Shown in pieces: positions 1 to 11,745 of a stretch of 64,000 bases of DNA. The translations under genes and the position numbers were made by a program. This stretch comes from Bidens hawaiensis (Eukaryota > Streptophyta > Magnoliopsida > Asterales > Asteraceae): contig JAIQDT010005783.1 of NCBI GenBank assembly GCA_021521415.1, forward strand, positions 1 to 64,000, written 5' to 3'. Each line of letters starts with the position of its first letter. Within the stretch, counting starts at the first letter, position 1. The notes beneath the pieces were generated by a model. That model was not told where the DNA came from, searched no databases, and saw only the letters and a list, made by a program, of their open reading frames with translations.

Positions 1-742
1 ATTCATTGGCGTATTAATTATATGCAATACAACTTAAAGAGGGAAGGAGTTATAAAGGTGAACAAAGCGGAACAAAAGATGGAGCCGATACATAAGCCAA
101 ATTGTATCTCTAGCGGGTTGGTGATGGCAGTGGTACCGAAGCCAAATAGGTCCCCGCCGGTTGGAAGACCGGGAAAAATGGTGCAGCATGGGCGGGAACA
201 CCGTCCTTCCGATCCTCCAACTAGCGGGACCATTTCTTCTTTCATGGAGTTGGCATCATCAACATAAATTTGTATTACACACTACAACATCATATATAAA
301 TAGCATATATATGAGACATGCAAAGTGATACAACATATCTAACGACTGATCTAACAATCTTGTCACCCGTTACATAATGAATGATTTTAGCATGAGAACC
401 CACAATAATGTCAACTCTTATTTCACAAGGAATAATACAACATAACCACAACTCCCATCAATGATGACAATAACCTACAAATACTTTTGCATGTTCTTAG
501 ATCATGAATTACCAGGACACAAAAACATCCGTAATTCAAGACGAACCGACATCAACAACTTTAGAGCTCTTCACCCGATACCTGCTCAGCTCTTGGATTC
601 CCAGCCATTTCCGTATATATTCAAATACAGTTTCATCTCTTAGTAATGGTCGGTGAGCACCCGGGATTCCTACTCGCTCTATTGCGTCAAATCCATCTGC
701 CTGTACATTCCAGTTCCAAGTAAATGGTGTTTGACCAGATTA
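1..742. other. No gene recognised
   Basis: I see only short overlapping reading frames on both strands, with no family motif, and an AT-rich stretch after about 270. A GC-richer block at 55-250 could be the edge of a repeat, but nothing identifies it. It may be internal sequence of the minus-strand retroelement whose gag begins to its right. Confidence 0.4.
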
Positions 743-1893
743 TTAAACACGCAATATTAATATTAAATGTAAGGATAATACCATTGCTGACTCAGCTGGG
801 ACCGTTCCATCTCCATCCACGTATGAGTATTCAGGTTGCACACAAACAGTAAACGCTCTCACGTTAGAATATAAGATGTTAACGGGTCGAGTCAAGTGGT
901 CTGTTTTGAGGAGTGACTTACCACAAGTCTTGCATAGCGTGGCGTTTGAATTGAATCGGTTTTGGTTTACGCCTTTACCTTTGAATCGATTGTTTCCTCC
1001 ACTCGTTCTTCCTTGAGTTGTTGTTGTAACCTTCTTATCTTCCTCTTTGTTACGGACCATGCCGCCCATCAAATAACCAGCCAACTCCATTGCAGAGTTA
1101 GCGGTTTGAGGTAAGTGTGACCTTACCATGTCGCGGATTTCCCGCGGCAGTCCCCAAAATATACCTTGTTACCTTGCTGGATTCCGGATTCACCAGCTGG
1201 GGAACTAGACGACTGTATTCGTGAAACTTTGTGTTGTATTCACGAAGGTTTGTCCCCACGACCTTAAGATTAAGAAATTTTGTTTGGATTTGGTCGGTTT
1301 CATGCATGGGACAAAATTTTTTCCATCAACAACGCCTTGAACTCATCCCAAGTCAGGCCATACATCACCTCTCTCCCTTTGCTCATCAACAAAGCATTCC
1401 ACCACTCAAGTGCTTCACCCTTGAACATAAGGGCAAAATATTGGATCTTTTCCTCGTCAGAACACTTGCTTATTATCACGATTGTCTCCATCTCCTCAAG
1501 CCACCTTACAGTCGTGATGGCTCCCTTATCACCATGGAACTCTTTTGGTCCATAGTATTTGAAGTCTTTAAACGAACACCCACTAATTTTGAGTCTCTTG
1601 AACTCTCGTCTAACTCCACCATCGGCGTTAGACTCATGAACGCTCTCCTCAACACGGGATGGGTTCGGAAGTGATTTTTGAGATTTGGAAGGATTAACAG
1701 ATCGAGGATTTCTAGGTTGTCTAGATTGGGACCTAGCTTCAGATTCTTCCCTAACCGCTTTCTTAATCATCTTTTGAATTTTATTCATATATTTTTCGGG
1801 AATTTCTTCTTCTTGATTTCCCACGTGGTCTTTCCCCTTTTCTTTCATTTCTCTCTCTTTTCGAGCATTCTCGTTATTACTTTGCTCAAACAT
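743..1893 (-). pseudogene. Ty3/gypsy gag, frameshifted remnant
   Basis: This is a decayed retrotransposon gag on the minus strand. The first frame (1893 to 1300, 197 residues) begins with a charged, low-complexity N-terminus. It then shows the typical capsid pattern: a FHGDKG stretch, a WLEEME motif, and a FKGEALEWWNALL block around residues 145-170. The chain continues in another frame (1307 to 1098: LREYNTKFHEYSRLVPQLV) and again in a third (from 1129), which ends near a partial zinc knuckle (CKTCGKS) at about 970-930. The frame changes show that it is dead. Capsid and knuckle order is normal for gypsy gag. No protease, RT or integrase is visible to the left, so the element is truncated or runs out of the window. 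Confidence 0.8.
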
Positions 1894-2832
1894 TTTCTTT
1901 TAATTATTTCTTTTTAACTGAAATTTAACAAATTTCTTATATTAAACATATGTCTTTATTTCACATTAATATATATATCACAATGATATATATATATATA
2001 TATATTATTTTACAACATATATATACATATATCGTTTTGACGGATATATATATATATATATGTATCGATCATCCTATCATTACATGAGAATGTTTCAGAC
2101 GTTCTTTATTATTCATACAACATATAACACATTGTATTATTTTATCACATAACACTTTCTCGTCACATCCATCGTCTTCAATCCTTCAAGAACTTCTTCA
2201 CTACCTTCGTTAACTTGTCACATTTGCGAAAGAGTGTTTCTCTCATTTTCTTCTTTTTCTTTCCTTCATCATTCACCTTCTTTCTCCAATCGTCCGTTTC
2301 ATGCAAAGCACGATCCAAATGTTCTTCATACGACTGCGGGACTACGTTGGGGTATCCATATTATCGAGGCGGATCGTTAATATGAACTTGGAATTCTAGT
2401 GAGATGTTAGAGAGAGGTTTTGTGTGTGTGTTTTGGTGTGAAATCAACTGCACTCGTAACCTACTATTTATAGGCAAAATTTGGATCCCATCGCGGTACG
2501 CGATGGGCTCCTGGGCACCCGTCGCGTACCGCGACTTAGCCCTGCCCAGTCACATAGTAGGTCTGCCACGTGGCGACACGTGGCAGACGTTCCACCACAT
2601 GGTGACACGTGGCAGTAGGTGGTGCCATCGTGTGCCACGTGGCACACGTGTCAAAACGTGTCAGACACCCAATCGCGTATCGCGATGGGTCTCTATGATG
2701 ATCCATCGCGTAGCGCGATGGGTCAGAAAAATCAGAATTTTCATTTTAAACCCTAAGGTTTGGAATTTGGTATAATTAGTCCTTTGACTTTGGAACTTGA
2801 CATTTTTGGCTCAAAATTTTCATGATGTCACA
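1894..2832 (-). repeat. 5' LTR and leader of the minus-strand gypsy element (partial)
   Basis: The probable LTR start on the minus strand is TGTGACA, at 2832 reading down. It precedes a promoter and lies upstream of the gag at 1893. The U3 part (about 2485-2730) is full of short palindromes of the form CCATCGCG..CGCGATGG and several CACGTG boxes. The 3' end of the LTR and the primer binding site could not be fixed, and I saw no initiator-Met primer site. An AT dinucleotide tract lies at about 1969-2062. The LTR assignment is inferred from promoter plus gag geometry. Confidence 0.55.
2464..2472 (-). promoter_or_regulatory. TATA box of the minus-strand gypsy LTR
   Basis: The minus strand reads CCTATAAATAG here, followed downstream by a CT/CA-rich leader. 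It sits between the palindrome-rich U3 and the gag on the same strand, as expected for the LTR promoter. Confidence 0.6.
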
Positions 2833-5688
2833 CTTTGTTAAAAGAAAAGAACAAAGACAAAGAAAACTACTTTCTTCTCGGCTTGCTTCACTTTTCACAC
2901 AAACCTTAATTAATTAATTGAGGTGTGTGGTACTTACTTCTTTGGAAACTAATTAATTCTCCATGTAGGTTGATTCTAATCTTAGACGTGCTTGCATAGT
3001 AGTTGCATGCTAGTTTCAATTTCACCAACTTGTCTGCGTGTGTGCTTCGATCTTTCGTGATGGTGACTCTAAATTAACCAAGGTTTGCTTCACCTGGTTG
3101 CTTGCTTCTACTTGTACTTTTTTTTCATCGATCACCTTTTGCTTTTTATTTTTTATTGTTCTTACTTGCTTGATTAATTTATTCAACCTTAAACTCTTTA
3201 TTCACGTGATGATCTTTCTTCTCGCCTACTATAACACCCGAACACATTTTTGCATGCTCTCTCTTTTCAGCCCCCACCGCAGCTAACGGGGCTGCACCCC
3301 TTTTTCATAAACGACTCTCAAAACTTCTTTCTTGTCAAACTGCTTCGATACCAATTGTTGGAAATCAGGCCCAAGAACACAATATTTGATCTCAACCAAG
3401 ATCGACTCTTTCTCTGTTTTATTACAAATTACATAAACCCTAACCATTTATTTATACTAAACTTACAACTTGCAAAACAAGACAACTCATTCTAGGAACT
3501 AAATAACTAGTTTATTCTTACCATACTATATAAGCATACCAAAATAAACTTACTAAAATTATTTCACTTAGCCCCCCCCCCCCCTCACCCCAACTTTCTT
3601 GATAAAATGTTTCAAGATTAACTTTCAATATACATTGTAGTCAAGTACCAACACGATTTGGTTAGGGATGTCATTTTTGACATATTCAGTCATGTTGAAA
3701 ATTATGTTAAGTAAGAATATATATATATATAAAGTGAATTAAATAATAATTACTTTAATTATGTATATGTTTTTCATGTTACAATGTGTTTTCATTTGAT
3801 TATTGTACATATACAAATTAACTATTTGCCTTATGGTTTCTAGTTAGGTGATGTTTGGAAGCCAACGCTAATATGGCGCCAACAGCTATTTTTATGGTGT
3901 GGTAATACTTTGATAATTACATTTGATTACTATGTTTGTGGTTTGCTATTACACGTTATGGTTATACCACCATGGTGACAACACATATATTTGTAGTGTA
4001 CTTGTGGATTATAAATGAAGCACTATGTTTGATTGTGACGTTTGTAATTATGAGCATAGATCTATACAAACGCTTGAATTAAATAAGCCACGAAGTTTTA
4101 GTAGGAGTGTTTATAAAAATCTGAATTCGAATCCGACTTATCCGAATATTCGGATATTCGAATTATCTAATTCGGATATTCGAATTATTTAATTCGGATT
4201 CGTATAGTGATTTTGAAAATTTTCAGATAGTTCGGATATCCGAACTATCCGAAATATTATTTTAAATATAAAATAAAAAATATTATCTATAAATTTCAAA
4301 TAATTTATTAGTTATTTATTAATTAAGAATAAATTAAGCAACACAGGTTATACTTGTTTGTTGGTAATTAGTCAAATTACGTACGTATTTAATCGGAAAT
4401 AAATATGTTATGAATGTTAATTATTTATTAATTAAGAATAAATTACACAACAAAGGTTATACTTATATTTTGGTCAAAATACATATTTGAAATCATTAAT
4501 GCTGGAATTCGGTAATAATGTTGGAACATATGTTAGGCATAAAAAATGTTTTAATTTTATACGTATTTAACTGTGATTGATTATGTCATGAATATTTTGC
4601 AAAAATTAATCAAAAAAGACTTGTATTTTAAGTAAGATTTTAAAGAAAAGTCAAATAACTATTCATTTGAAATTTACACATTAAATTGAAATCATTAATT
4701 TGTATTTTAGAAGGTATAATAAAGCTTGAAAAAAATTATGTAAAAAGAACATTAACAAAATACTAACAAACATGTTTAACACTGGTATAAATTCTCAATA
4801 ACATCCATAGCTAATTTACAATCTTAAACCGCTAGAAGGTGAAATGAATAAAATTAAATTAACGTTACATAATATTTTGTAACACACACACACTGAGGGG
4901 GGTGTTGGGATTTTTTATTTTGCCTCCTTATAATTTTTCATTAAGTTAATAAGTTACAAAAGTGTAACTTATGAAACTTTTCATCTCACAATATAAGCAA
5001 TTCCAAACACCTTATTACTTTTCAAAAGGTTATAATTTATAAGTTGGTGAAAATAAGCAATCCCAAGCACCCTCTAAATTAAAAAAGAAAATCATATATT
5101 TTGGTTTAGCAATAACTAACAATGGATTTAACCGGAATATGTAACACAATAATTCTAATGACCACCTAAATCAACCATATTTAAGAGAATAATTGTAATC
5201 AACACCTAAATCAACCATTCATTGTTGGGAAGATGGAACAATTACAAAAACTTCAACATACCCATTCAACATTGGATTTTGATTTAGAACCTAAATAGAG
5301 TAAACGATAATTAGATTAAACAATGGTCATTAAACCGGTAAAATGAAAGATTATCGAAATAATACTCAATAAAATGAAATTACAATACTAAATAATACAT
5401 GAGCATCAAACCTTAGAGTAGAAGAAATATTAAACCGGTGGAAATGAGAGCCCATCACCGGAGTTTGGATGTAAAACGCAAGAAAGAGAAAGTAAACTAA
5501 AAATGTTATTAAGGTTTTTAATGTTAAGATACATATAGTATGAAAGGGATGAGTTGGCATACTTAAGGTATGAGACATATGACATGACATCTAGTTCTAG
5601 TTGCCATGTAGATGGATACCTTAGAATGATACTATGTGAAAATATTGTATTGCTTTAATAGAGTAGTAAGGTTCCATGAATTCAATCG
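2833..5688. other. AT-rich intergenic DNA with MITE-like repeats
   Basis: No gene is recognisable. At about 4120-4250 there is a cluster of TCCGAATATTCGGAT-type palindromes, which looks like the subterminal part of a hAT-type MITE. A second inverted-repeat unit lies at 4895-5074 and is listed separately. A C-run occurs at about 3571-3583. Small open frames here have no family signature. Confidence 0.4.
4895..5074. mobile_element. Small MITE-like inverted-repeat unit
   Basis: The left end begins GAGGGGGGTGTTGGGATT. The right end, read on the other strand, begins GAGGGTGCTTGGGATT, giving imperfect terminal inverted repeats about 180 bp apart. A further inverted pair around ATAAGTTACA lies inside. 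No clear target duplication was found, so the superfamily is open. Confidence 0.45.
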
Positions 5689-6034
5689 ATAATTGTGACA
5701 ATCGTCAATTTCAGGTTAACTCCGTCAATTCAAACTTAAGATCACTGAATCTATAACACACACTTCATTACATTTAAACTAGGGTTTAAATGACGCTTAA
5801 CACTTACTACATGTGTAGTCTTTCGGGATTTGCACCGAAACGCAAACGAGTTGACGCAAACGATTGGTGAATAAACGAAAAACGTCAAAACAGTAATTAT
5901 GTGATAATTATGTGTTATACTTATGTGTTATGTGATAACATGGTTATAAACGTTAACTCAAGATGTAAACAAGTTAATTTGGGCTAGAAAAGTAATACTT
6001 AGAAGTGGAGGGGCCAAAGTGTAACATGTATTAT

Positions 6035-6042
6035 TATAAATA
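6035..6042 (+). promoter_or_regulatory. LTR TATA box (left copy)
   Basis: TATAAATA lies about 340 bp into the LTR and is followed by a pyrimidine-rich leader beginning near AACCCTAACC. The same box is at 15847-15854 in the right LTR. It probably marks the U3/R boundary region of the retrotransposon promoter. Confidence 0.6.
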
Positions 6043-7116
6043 CTAATAATAATAAACCCTAACCTATTCTTTTCTCCCTCACAAAAACCGATCAGCCTCT
6101 CCCCTTAGCTTCACTTGGCTGCCGTCACCTATACACACACATACAACCACCAATTTCAAGTTTTGATCGAAGATTAAGGTGCTAGGAAGGTATAATCGAC
6201 TATTCTATGCATCCTTATTACTTGATTTTGATGTTTGTTGGGTTAATTACAAACCCTAGCTGCCGTCACCTATATGATGTTGTGTTAATTTGATTGTTGT
6301 TGATTTGTTAATGATTTGATAACTAGATTGAATCTTGTTGTATGGTGATTGTTGTGTCTTTGATTTGAGTTCAAACACAAACCCTAATCTTGTATGTAAT
6401 GTGAAATTGATGTGCATGGATGGTATTTATGGGTCTAGAGGGTTATATGGATGCATGATAGTTCATAGATTGTTATTATGTTGAGTTTGGATGCAAACAG
6501 ATTCTGGACAGAATGTGTATACGATGTTTAAGTGACTGTAACAAAGTGTAAACGTGAAAGTTGGTTGAGAGTGTGGGTACTGCAGTAAACTAGGTTGAGT
6601 TTAGTTTCTATAAAGTATAAGTTTTTAATTTTTGGACAAGTAGAAGTTAACTTTTATGATTTTATAAAAACGTTGTGCAAAGCTGGGCTGTTAGACCTGC
6701 TGTAAGGTTATGTTGTAAATGTTATATCTCATGAACTACAAGACCAATTGGGTTGGTTCCACTTCTGGAAGTTGACTCATTGAGTTAGGAACCAAACCCA
6801 AGTGGTCTTGCATTTATTGGATTTTTCGTTTAACGGGAATTGAAAATAACATTTTGTTGTGCATGAATCTGATTGTTATGAGTTTGCTGTAATGATTTGA
6901 TGATTGTGAGAAAACTATAAGGAATAAAAATGTAATAAAATATGTTCTGGAACCTAAGACATATGTGCTTCTGTGATGATTTTTGGTAAATTAATTGAGA
7001 TGCTATGATCGGTGAAATAGTACAATCTTTCTAGTAGGATTTCTGTCTCGGTGAAACTAGCTGCTGAGTTGTGTAAAAATGCATGAAACATGATACTTGC
7101 TATATAATTGTTATGT

Positions 7117-7250
7117 TTTGACCAAAATACCCTTGCGGGGAATAATTGCTAATTGATTGCCATGATTTGACCAAATTGCCCTCATGGGGAATAATGGCTA
7201 GTTAATTGTTATTTGTTGACCAAAATGCCCTTACGGGGAATAATTGATAG
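7117..7250 (+). repeat. Tandem repeat within LTR, three ~43-bp units
   Basis: Three successive units carry GACCAAAATACCCTTGCGG-like cores followed by GGGAATAATTGCTA-type tails. The same array is present in the right LTR at about 16930-17060. Confidence 0.7.
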
Positions 7251-7907
7251 TGATGTACTTTATGAATACATGACACGTATATGATTGCTTACACATGTAA
7301 TGTGTCACAAAAACACTTGTTAAAGTCACACACGATTCACAAACGAAACACGAAACATGTTATGTGCATAGGTATTATGTGCCGGGTCTAGAGACTCGAT
7401 AATATTCCGACACTTAGAAAAATCTCTTTATTGTTTTAGAACGCTAGAGAGAGTTTTTCGGTGACGCGCATCTTGGTGATTTAATTTGGGAAATTCTTCG
7501 CAAACAGTGAGTTTCACTTTCCCCTCTTTAAACTGTTTTCAAACGCTTTTCACTTGGGGGAGATAACATACTCCACAACGCATTTAAGATTTTGTTATAA
7601 ATTATATATCACTTGTAATGGCTAATTGGCAAACGAAACATTTGAAGTCCTACACATCGAACCGGTTAATATTTAGAATAGCGAGTCACTGTTGAGTAGT
7701 ACTACTGGGTTTGACAAACCCCACCCAACGCTAAACTCGACTGGAGGTCGAGCGGGTGTAATTTTGGCTAACACGTACCATGGTCTGGAGGACCTGGTGA
7801 CAAGGCACTTACTAAACGAGTCAGCTTCGGTGTCGAACACTTAGTAATACTTGTTGTATAGATTAGATACCTATCGATATATAATTTGACATAACACTAT
7901 CTTGTAA

Positions 7908-8035
7908 CGCAAAACGCCGTAACGTGGTTACGCAAAACGCTTAACGCAAAACGCCGTAACGTGGTTACGCAAAACGCTTAACGCAAAACGCCGTAACGTG
8001 GTTACGCAAAACGCTTAACGTAAAACGCTGAACGC
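7908..8035 (+). repeat. Palindromic 36-bp tandem repeat within LTR
   Basis: Three units of a sequence built around GTAACGTGGTTAC (itself an inverted repeat) alternate with ACGCAAAACGCTTA. The same array recurs in the right LTR at about 17717-17848. Confidence 0.75.
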
Positions 8036-8478
8036 AAACGCTAAACGATTTATTTTTATATAACTTGTGAACTCACCAACCTTGTGTTGACACTTTTAGT
8101 ATGTTATTCTCAGGTAGCCGAGGCGGGCGCGCGGTTTAGGAACATGCATTGCTTGAAAAACTTTTAACTATGCAAACTTACTGTTAACTGTTATCATTGG
8201 TTTTAAATCGTCCTGCGTGACGTAACATTGTTTCTATGGTTTTACGCTTCCGCACTTATTTTCATTTAAACGTTTTTATGGTTTGATTATAACTGATGAT
8301 TCCGATCCTGTTAGTTCACACCCTCTGACGGTAAAACTCCGTTAGTGGATTTTGAGGGTGTGACAATAATCAGATTTGGTATTTAAATCAGTTGTGAATT
8401 TTTTAAATTTGAATCAGTTCAAATAACCAACAACCTAAACAACCTAAAAATGGACCAGCCGAATACCTTAGCTATAAC

Positions 8479-10240
8479 TAGAGATGCACATCCTAACCGG
8501 TTAACCGGTTCCTAACCGATTTCCTAACCGGTATTACTCTAACCGGTTTATAACCGGTCCAAACCGGTTAGTAAACGGTTTTTTGTTAACCGGTTAACCG
8601 GTTTACGTAAAAAAAAAAGTTGCAGCTGCGTTTGTTACCGTTTTTTTACCTTTAGAAACGGTAATATTACCGTTTTTTGTACTTTGGACCCATTTTAACC
8701 CTTTATAATTAGTATAAATAAGTATGGAGTGTGTTGGGTTGATTACACCACTTCCCGAGCTCTCAAAAACGCAAAAAACCGCAAAAAAAATACCGGAAAA
8801 ACCGCAAAATCAAACTCAAAACCGCGACAAAAACCGCACAAAAAAATTTCTACACTTGAACAACTTGGTGGTTTAACCGTCGTGCAAATTGTCGCAAAAA
8901 ACCGAGACAAAACCCTTTGGTGTAATTTCGACTTGTGCGAAATGTCGAACGGATCTCATAAGGCTCGGTGCAAAAAATGTGGAAAATTTAACGCACCGGA
9001 GTCGAACTCCTCTTTAAGGCTTCAACTTCAAAAACATTGTGATGTTGTGAAAAACAATCCGGCTAGGGATCAAGCGAATCTTTCAACCGGTGGAGGCGAC
9101 ATTTGGGTTTTCCACCTCGACTAAGTTCGTGAAAGGATGGCAAAATTTGTCATTCAAGAGGGCTTACCGTTTGATCACTTTGACAACCCGCGCTTGACAA
9201 AGTTGATCCAAGAAACACTCCAACCTCGTTACCAACATGTAAGTCGCACTACCTTAAGACGCGATTGTTTAAAAATGTGGAAAAAAGCTAAACAAGAACT
9301 AGTTTTGGGTTTTGAAAACTTAAAAATCGGTGTTAACTTAACTACCGACGTTTGGTCGGCTCCACACGGTATACCGTTTTCGTATCTTTGCGTTACCGCG
9401 CATTGGGTTAATCCCGATACGTGGCAAATGATGAAGCGTACGATCGCATTTGAGTTATTTAGTTATCCTCACACCGCCGAAAACTTGTTTTATATTTTAG
9501 ATCATGTTATACAAACATTTAAATTACAAGACAAGCTTTTTTCAATATCTTTCGATAACGCGTCAAATAATACCGCCGCGGTTCAAAAACTAAAAATAAA
9601 ATACAAACCGATTTGTGACGGTGTTTTCTTTCATACTCGATGTGTTGCACATATCATTAACTTGGTTGTGCAAGACGGTTTAAAAGTTAAGGAAATAAAA
9701 AAAGTAACCGAGCGTTTTAGAGAAATGTTAACCGATATTTTTAGAGCTAGTAAGCAAAGACATACAAGATATTTGCAATTGTGTATCGATACGAATTCCG
9801 TCACTTTAGGTCTGTATTTCGACGTACCTACTAGGTGGAATTAGACTTGGTTTATGCTTGATAACGGGTTAAGACAAAGACAGACTTTGGAATTATTTCA
9901 TGACAATCTTGCTAAGAAACGAAAAGTTAGGGCATTTTCGGTGAGGGGTTGTGAAATGATTTCAAAGTTAAGCGAGTTGCTCAAATCTTTTAAAACCGCA
10001 ACCACTTATTTGTCGGGAGTTTATTATCTGACGAGTCCGTTGGTTCTTCATCAAATTTGGTTAGTTTGTGTCAAAATAAACGAGTTTGAATATGTTGATC
10101 CAATGTATGATTATATGATAGTTCCAATGAAATCAAAATTGAAAAAATATTTTGAAGAATTGCCGGCGGTTTTTACTTGTGCCGCCGCATTGAATCCGAC
10201 TTTAACCATTAGTAGGGTTGAAACTTTAATCGAAAAAATT
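8479..10240 (+). mobile_element. 5'-truncation copy of a hAT transposon (3' part missing)
   Basis: It starts TAGAGATGCACAT after the octamer GCTATAAC (8471-8478), exactly like the full copy at 18292. It stops abruptly at 10240, inside the transposase coding region, where retrotransposon leader sequence begins. The subterminal AACCGGTT motifs, BED finger region and catalytic-core region are present. In-frame stops at about 9122 and 9842 are shared with the full copy. The presumed start ATG is ATT here (near 8850), whereas the full copy has ATG at 18651. This copy lacks the single extra G that shifts the frame of the full copy near 19753. It has no 3' terminal repeat and cannot move by itself. 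Confidence 0.9.
8729..10240 (+). pseudogene. hAT transposase, N-terminal two thirds, broken
   Basis: Three open pieces follow each other. 8729-9124 carries a lysine-rich leader and a BED-type zinc finger (CKKCGKF, then a C-terminal HC pair). 9137-9844 carries the RNase-H-like catalytic-core region (TTDVWSAP, SFDNASNN, CVAHIINLVV). From 9854 the frame runs into the junction at 10240 and continues spuriously to 10339. The C-terminal dimerisation region is absent. The TAA at 9122-9124 and TAG at 9842-9844 interrupt one reading frame, so both look like base substitutions in an originally open gene. Confidence 0.85.
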
Positions 10241-10341
10241 AGTTATAATGATACGCACTACATAGATTTGTGTAGTCTTGTAATCTTATCTCTTTACCTC
10301 TTTCACTCATACGCGCGCGCATACACGGCTTACCTGTAGGA

Positions 10342-11744
10342 ATGTCGACGCCACCCCATCATCATCCGATTCAATGACGCATGCTCACGGGAAGGAACCG
10401 CAGTTACCTACCGCCTCGCCACCCCGAGTAGTCCCGGAACTCGAAGCTCCCGTACCGAAGAGGTACCGCCTATCCGGAGGCATATACGAAAACGACGTTA
10501 GCTGGGATTGGTACCCTAACATGATCAGACATATGGTCTATCGCGAACAAGTTCCCCCGTTACCTTACCCGAACCACCCTGCTTATCCAAACACCCTACC
10601 ACCCATAACCGAACCTGTAGAGAGAGTTCTCGCAGCTGTTGTTTCATGCTTGGAGTGTGACGTGGGTTACATGCGCTAACGAGGGAGAACGTTTCCAGAA
10701 TGTTAAAAGACGGAACCGAGACTAAGGAGGAGATTGCCCGCATGGCAGCGGCAATGAAAGAAATGCAAGAGGCTAGTGATCAACAGATGAAGATTATGAT
10801 GAAGATGCAAGCCGAGATGATTGACTTGCAAGAGCAACTCCAGGTAGCAAGGACCCGAACCGAGATAGCTCTAGAGCGTTGCGATGTCTTACAAATGCAA
10901 CTTGCTCAGAACGCAGCCGAACCTGAGGCAGAGCCTGAGGCGGGGCATGAGGCCGAACCTGAAGAAGATCCCGAAGAGGAACCTGAAGAAGATCCCGAGG
11001 AGGAACCCGAAGAGGAACCGGAGGAAGAACCGGCTGAGCCAGAGGCACACTCAGAGGTGTCCTCAGACGATGTGCAAATGTGCAGATCCTTGGATTGGAA
11101 CTGGCTAACTCGATGAACTAGGAGGAGTTCAAAAGCATGATGTGAGAGGAGTACTGTCCGAGAGAAGAGATTTCAAAGTTAGAGTCAGAATTCTGGTCAC
11201 TGAAGATGGTGGGCTCGGAAATTGAAGCCTACACTACTCGTTCTCATGAGTTGGCTGTGATGTGTCCGCGGATGGTAGATCCGCCGAGTAAGAGGATTGA
11301 AATGTATATTGATGGGTTAGCACCGCAGATTCAGGGCATGGTGACGTCTTCCAGGCCAGCCACGATCCAACAAGCGATCCGTTTAGCTCACAAACTGACG
11401 GATCAGGCTGTGACCCAAGGTGCGTTACCACCTAGGGGTTCGACCGTTAAAGCCCGTGACAACCAGAGTAACGACAATAACAGCAATAGCAACCCGAATA
11501 GCGGGAAGAGGAAGTTTGACAACACCAGATCTTCATCCTCGAACCTCCCACCGCAACAACACTACCGTAAGCCCGAATTCACTCGGAGCTTTAACACTCA
11601 GAATCACAACAACAACAACAACAACAACAACAACGGTAGCGGGCAGGTTTCGAGCGGATATGCTGGGAAATATCCAAAGTGCAACAGGTGCAACTATCAT
11701 CATGTTGGCTAGTGTGACCGCGTCAAGTGTCAAAGATGCGGAAA
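10342..11744 (+). pseudogene. Tekay-type gag, multiply broken with an internal deletion
   Basis: Gag likely began at 10342 (ATGTCGACGCCACC). It shifts frame after 11 codons and continues in 10374-10679, which is rich in Pro, His and Tyr. A second piece (10700-11116) has a Met/Glu-rich coiled coil and then an acidic EEPEEDP-type repeat. A third (11206-11712) carries the C-terminal part of the capsid (YCPRE, SEFWSLKM, IEMYIDGLAPQIQGMV) and a Asn-rich linker with a (AAC)n run. The expected first half of the capsid, including the usual WW motif region, is missing between about 11095 and 11130. A TAG at 11710-11712 cuts the first zinc knuckle. It acts as the coat protein gene in intact relatives; this copy is dead. 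Confidence 0.85.
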
Positions 11745-11745
11745 G

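Larger units (their letters stand above)
5694..8365 (+). repeat. Left LTR (solo-LTR-like copy), 2672 bp
   Basis: It begins TGTGACAATCG and ends GTGTGACA, with ATAAT on both sides, as a solo LTR with its target duplication would be. It holds a TATA box at 6035-6042, a ~43-bp tandem repeat at about 7117-7250, and a 36-bp tandem repeat at about 7908-8035. An inverted pair (CACACCCTC / GAGGGTGTG) closes the last 50 bp. It differs from the right LTR at scattered single bases and by a net 15 bp near the start (the right copy has an extra CTCAACTCCGTTAA-like segment). Confidence 0.9.

Noticed and set aside
7908..8035. A CRISPR-like array
   Set aside because: The units are contiguous without unique spacers, and this is a plant genome; it is a simple tandem repeat in an LTR.
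5694..10240. A giant 4.5-kb LTR that had captured a hAT fragment
   Set aside because: On the right side the hAT continues to its true end with an 8-bp target duplication, and ATAAT follows the 2.7-kb LTR; the LTR boundary is therefore before the hAT.
10794..11048. Pro/Leu/Arg-rich frames on both strands across the acidic repeat
   Set aside because: They are out-of-frame readings of the EEPEEDP-coding repeat of gag.
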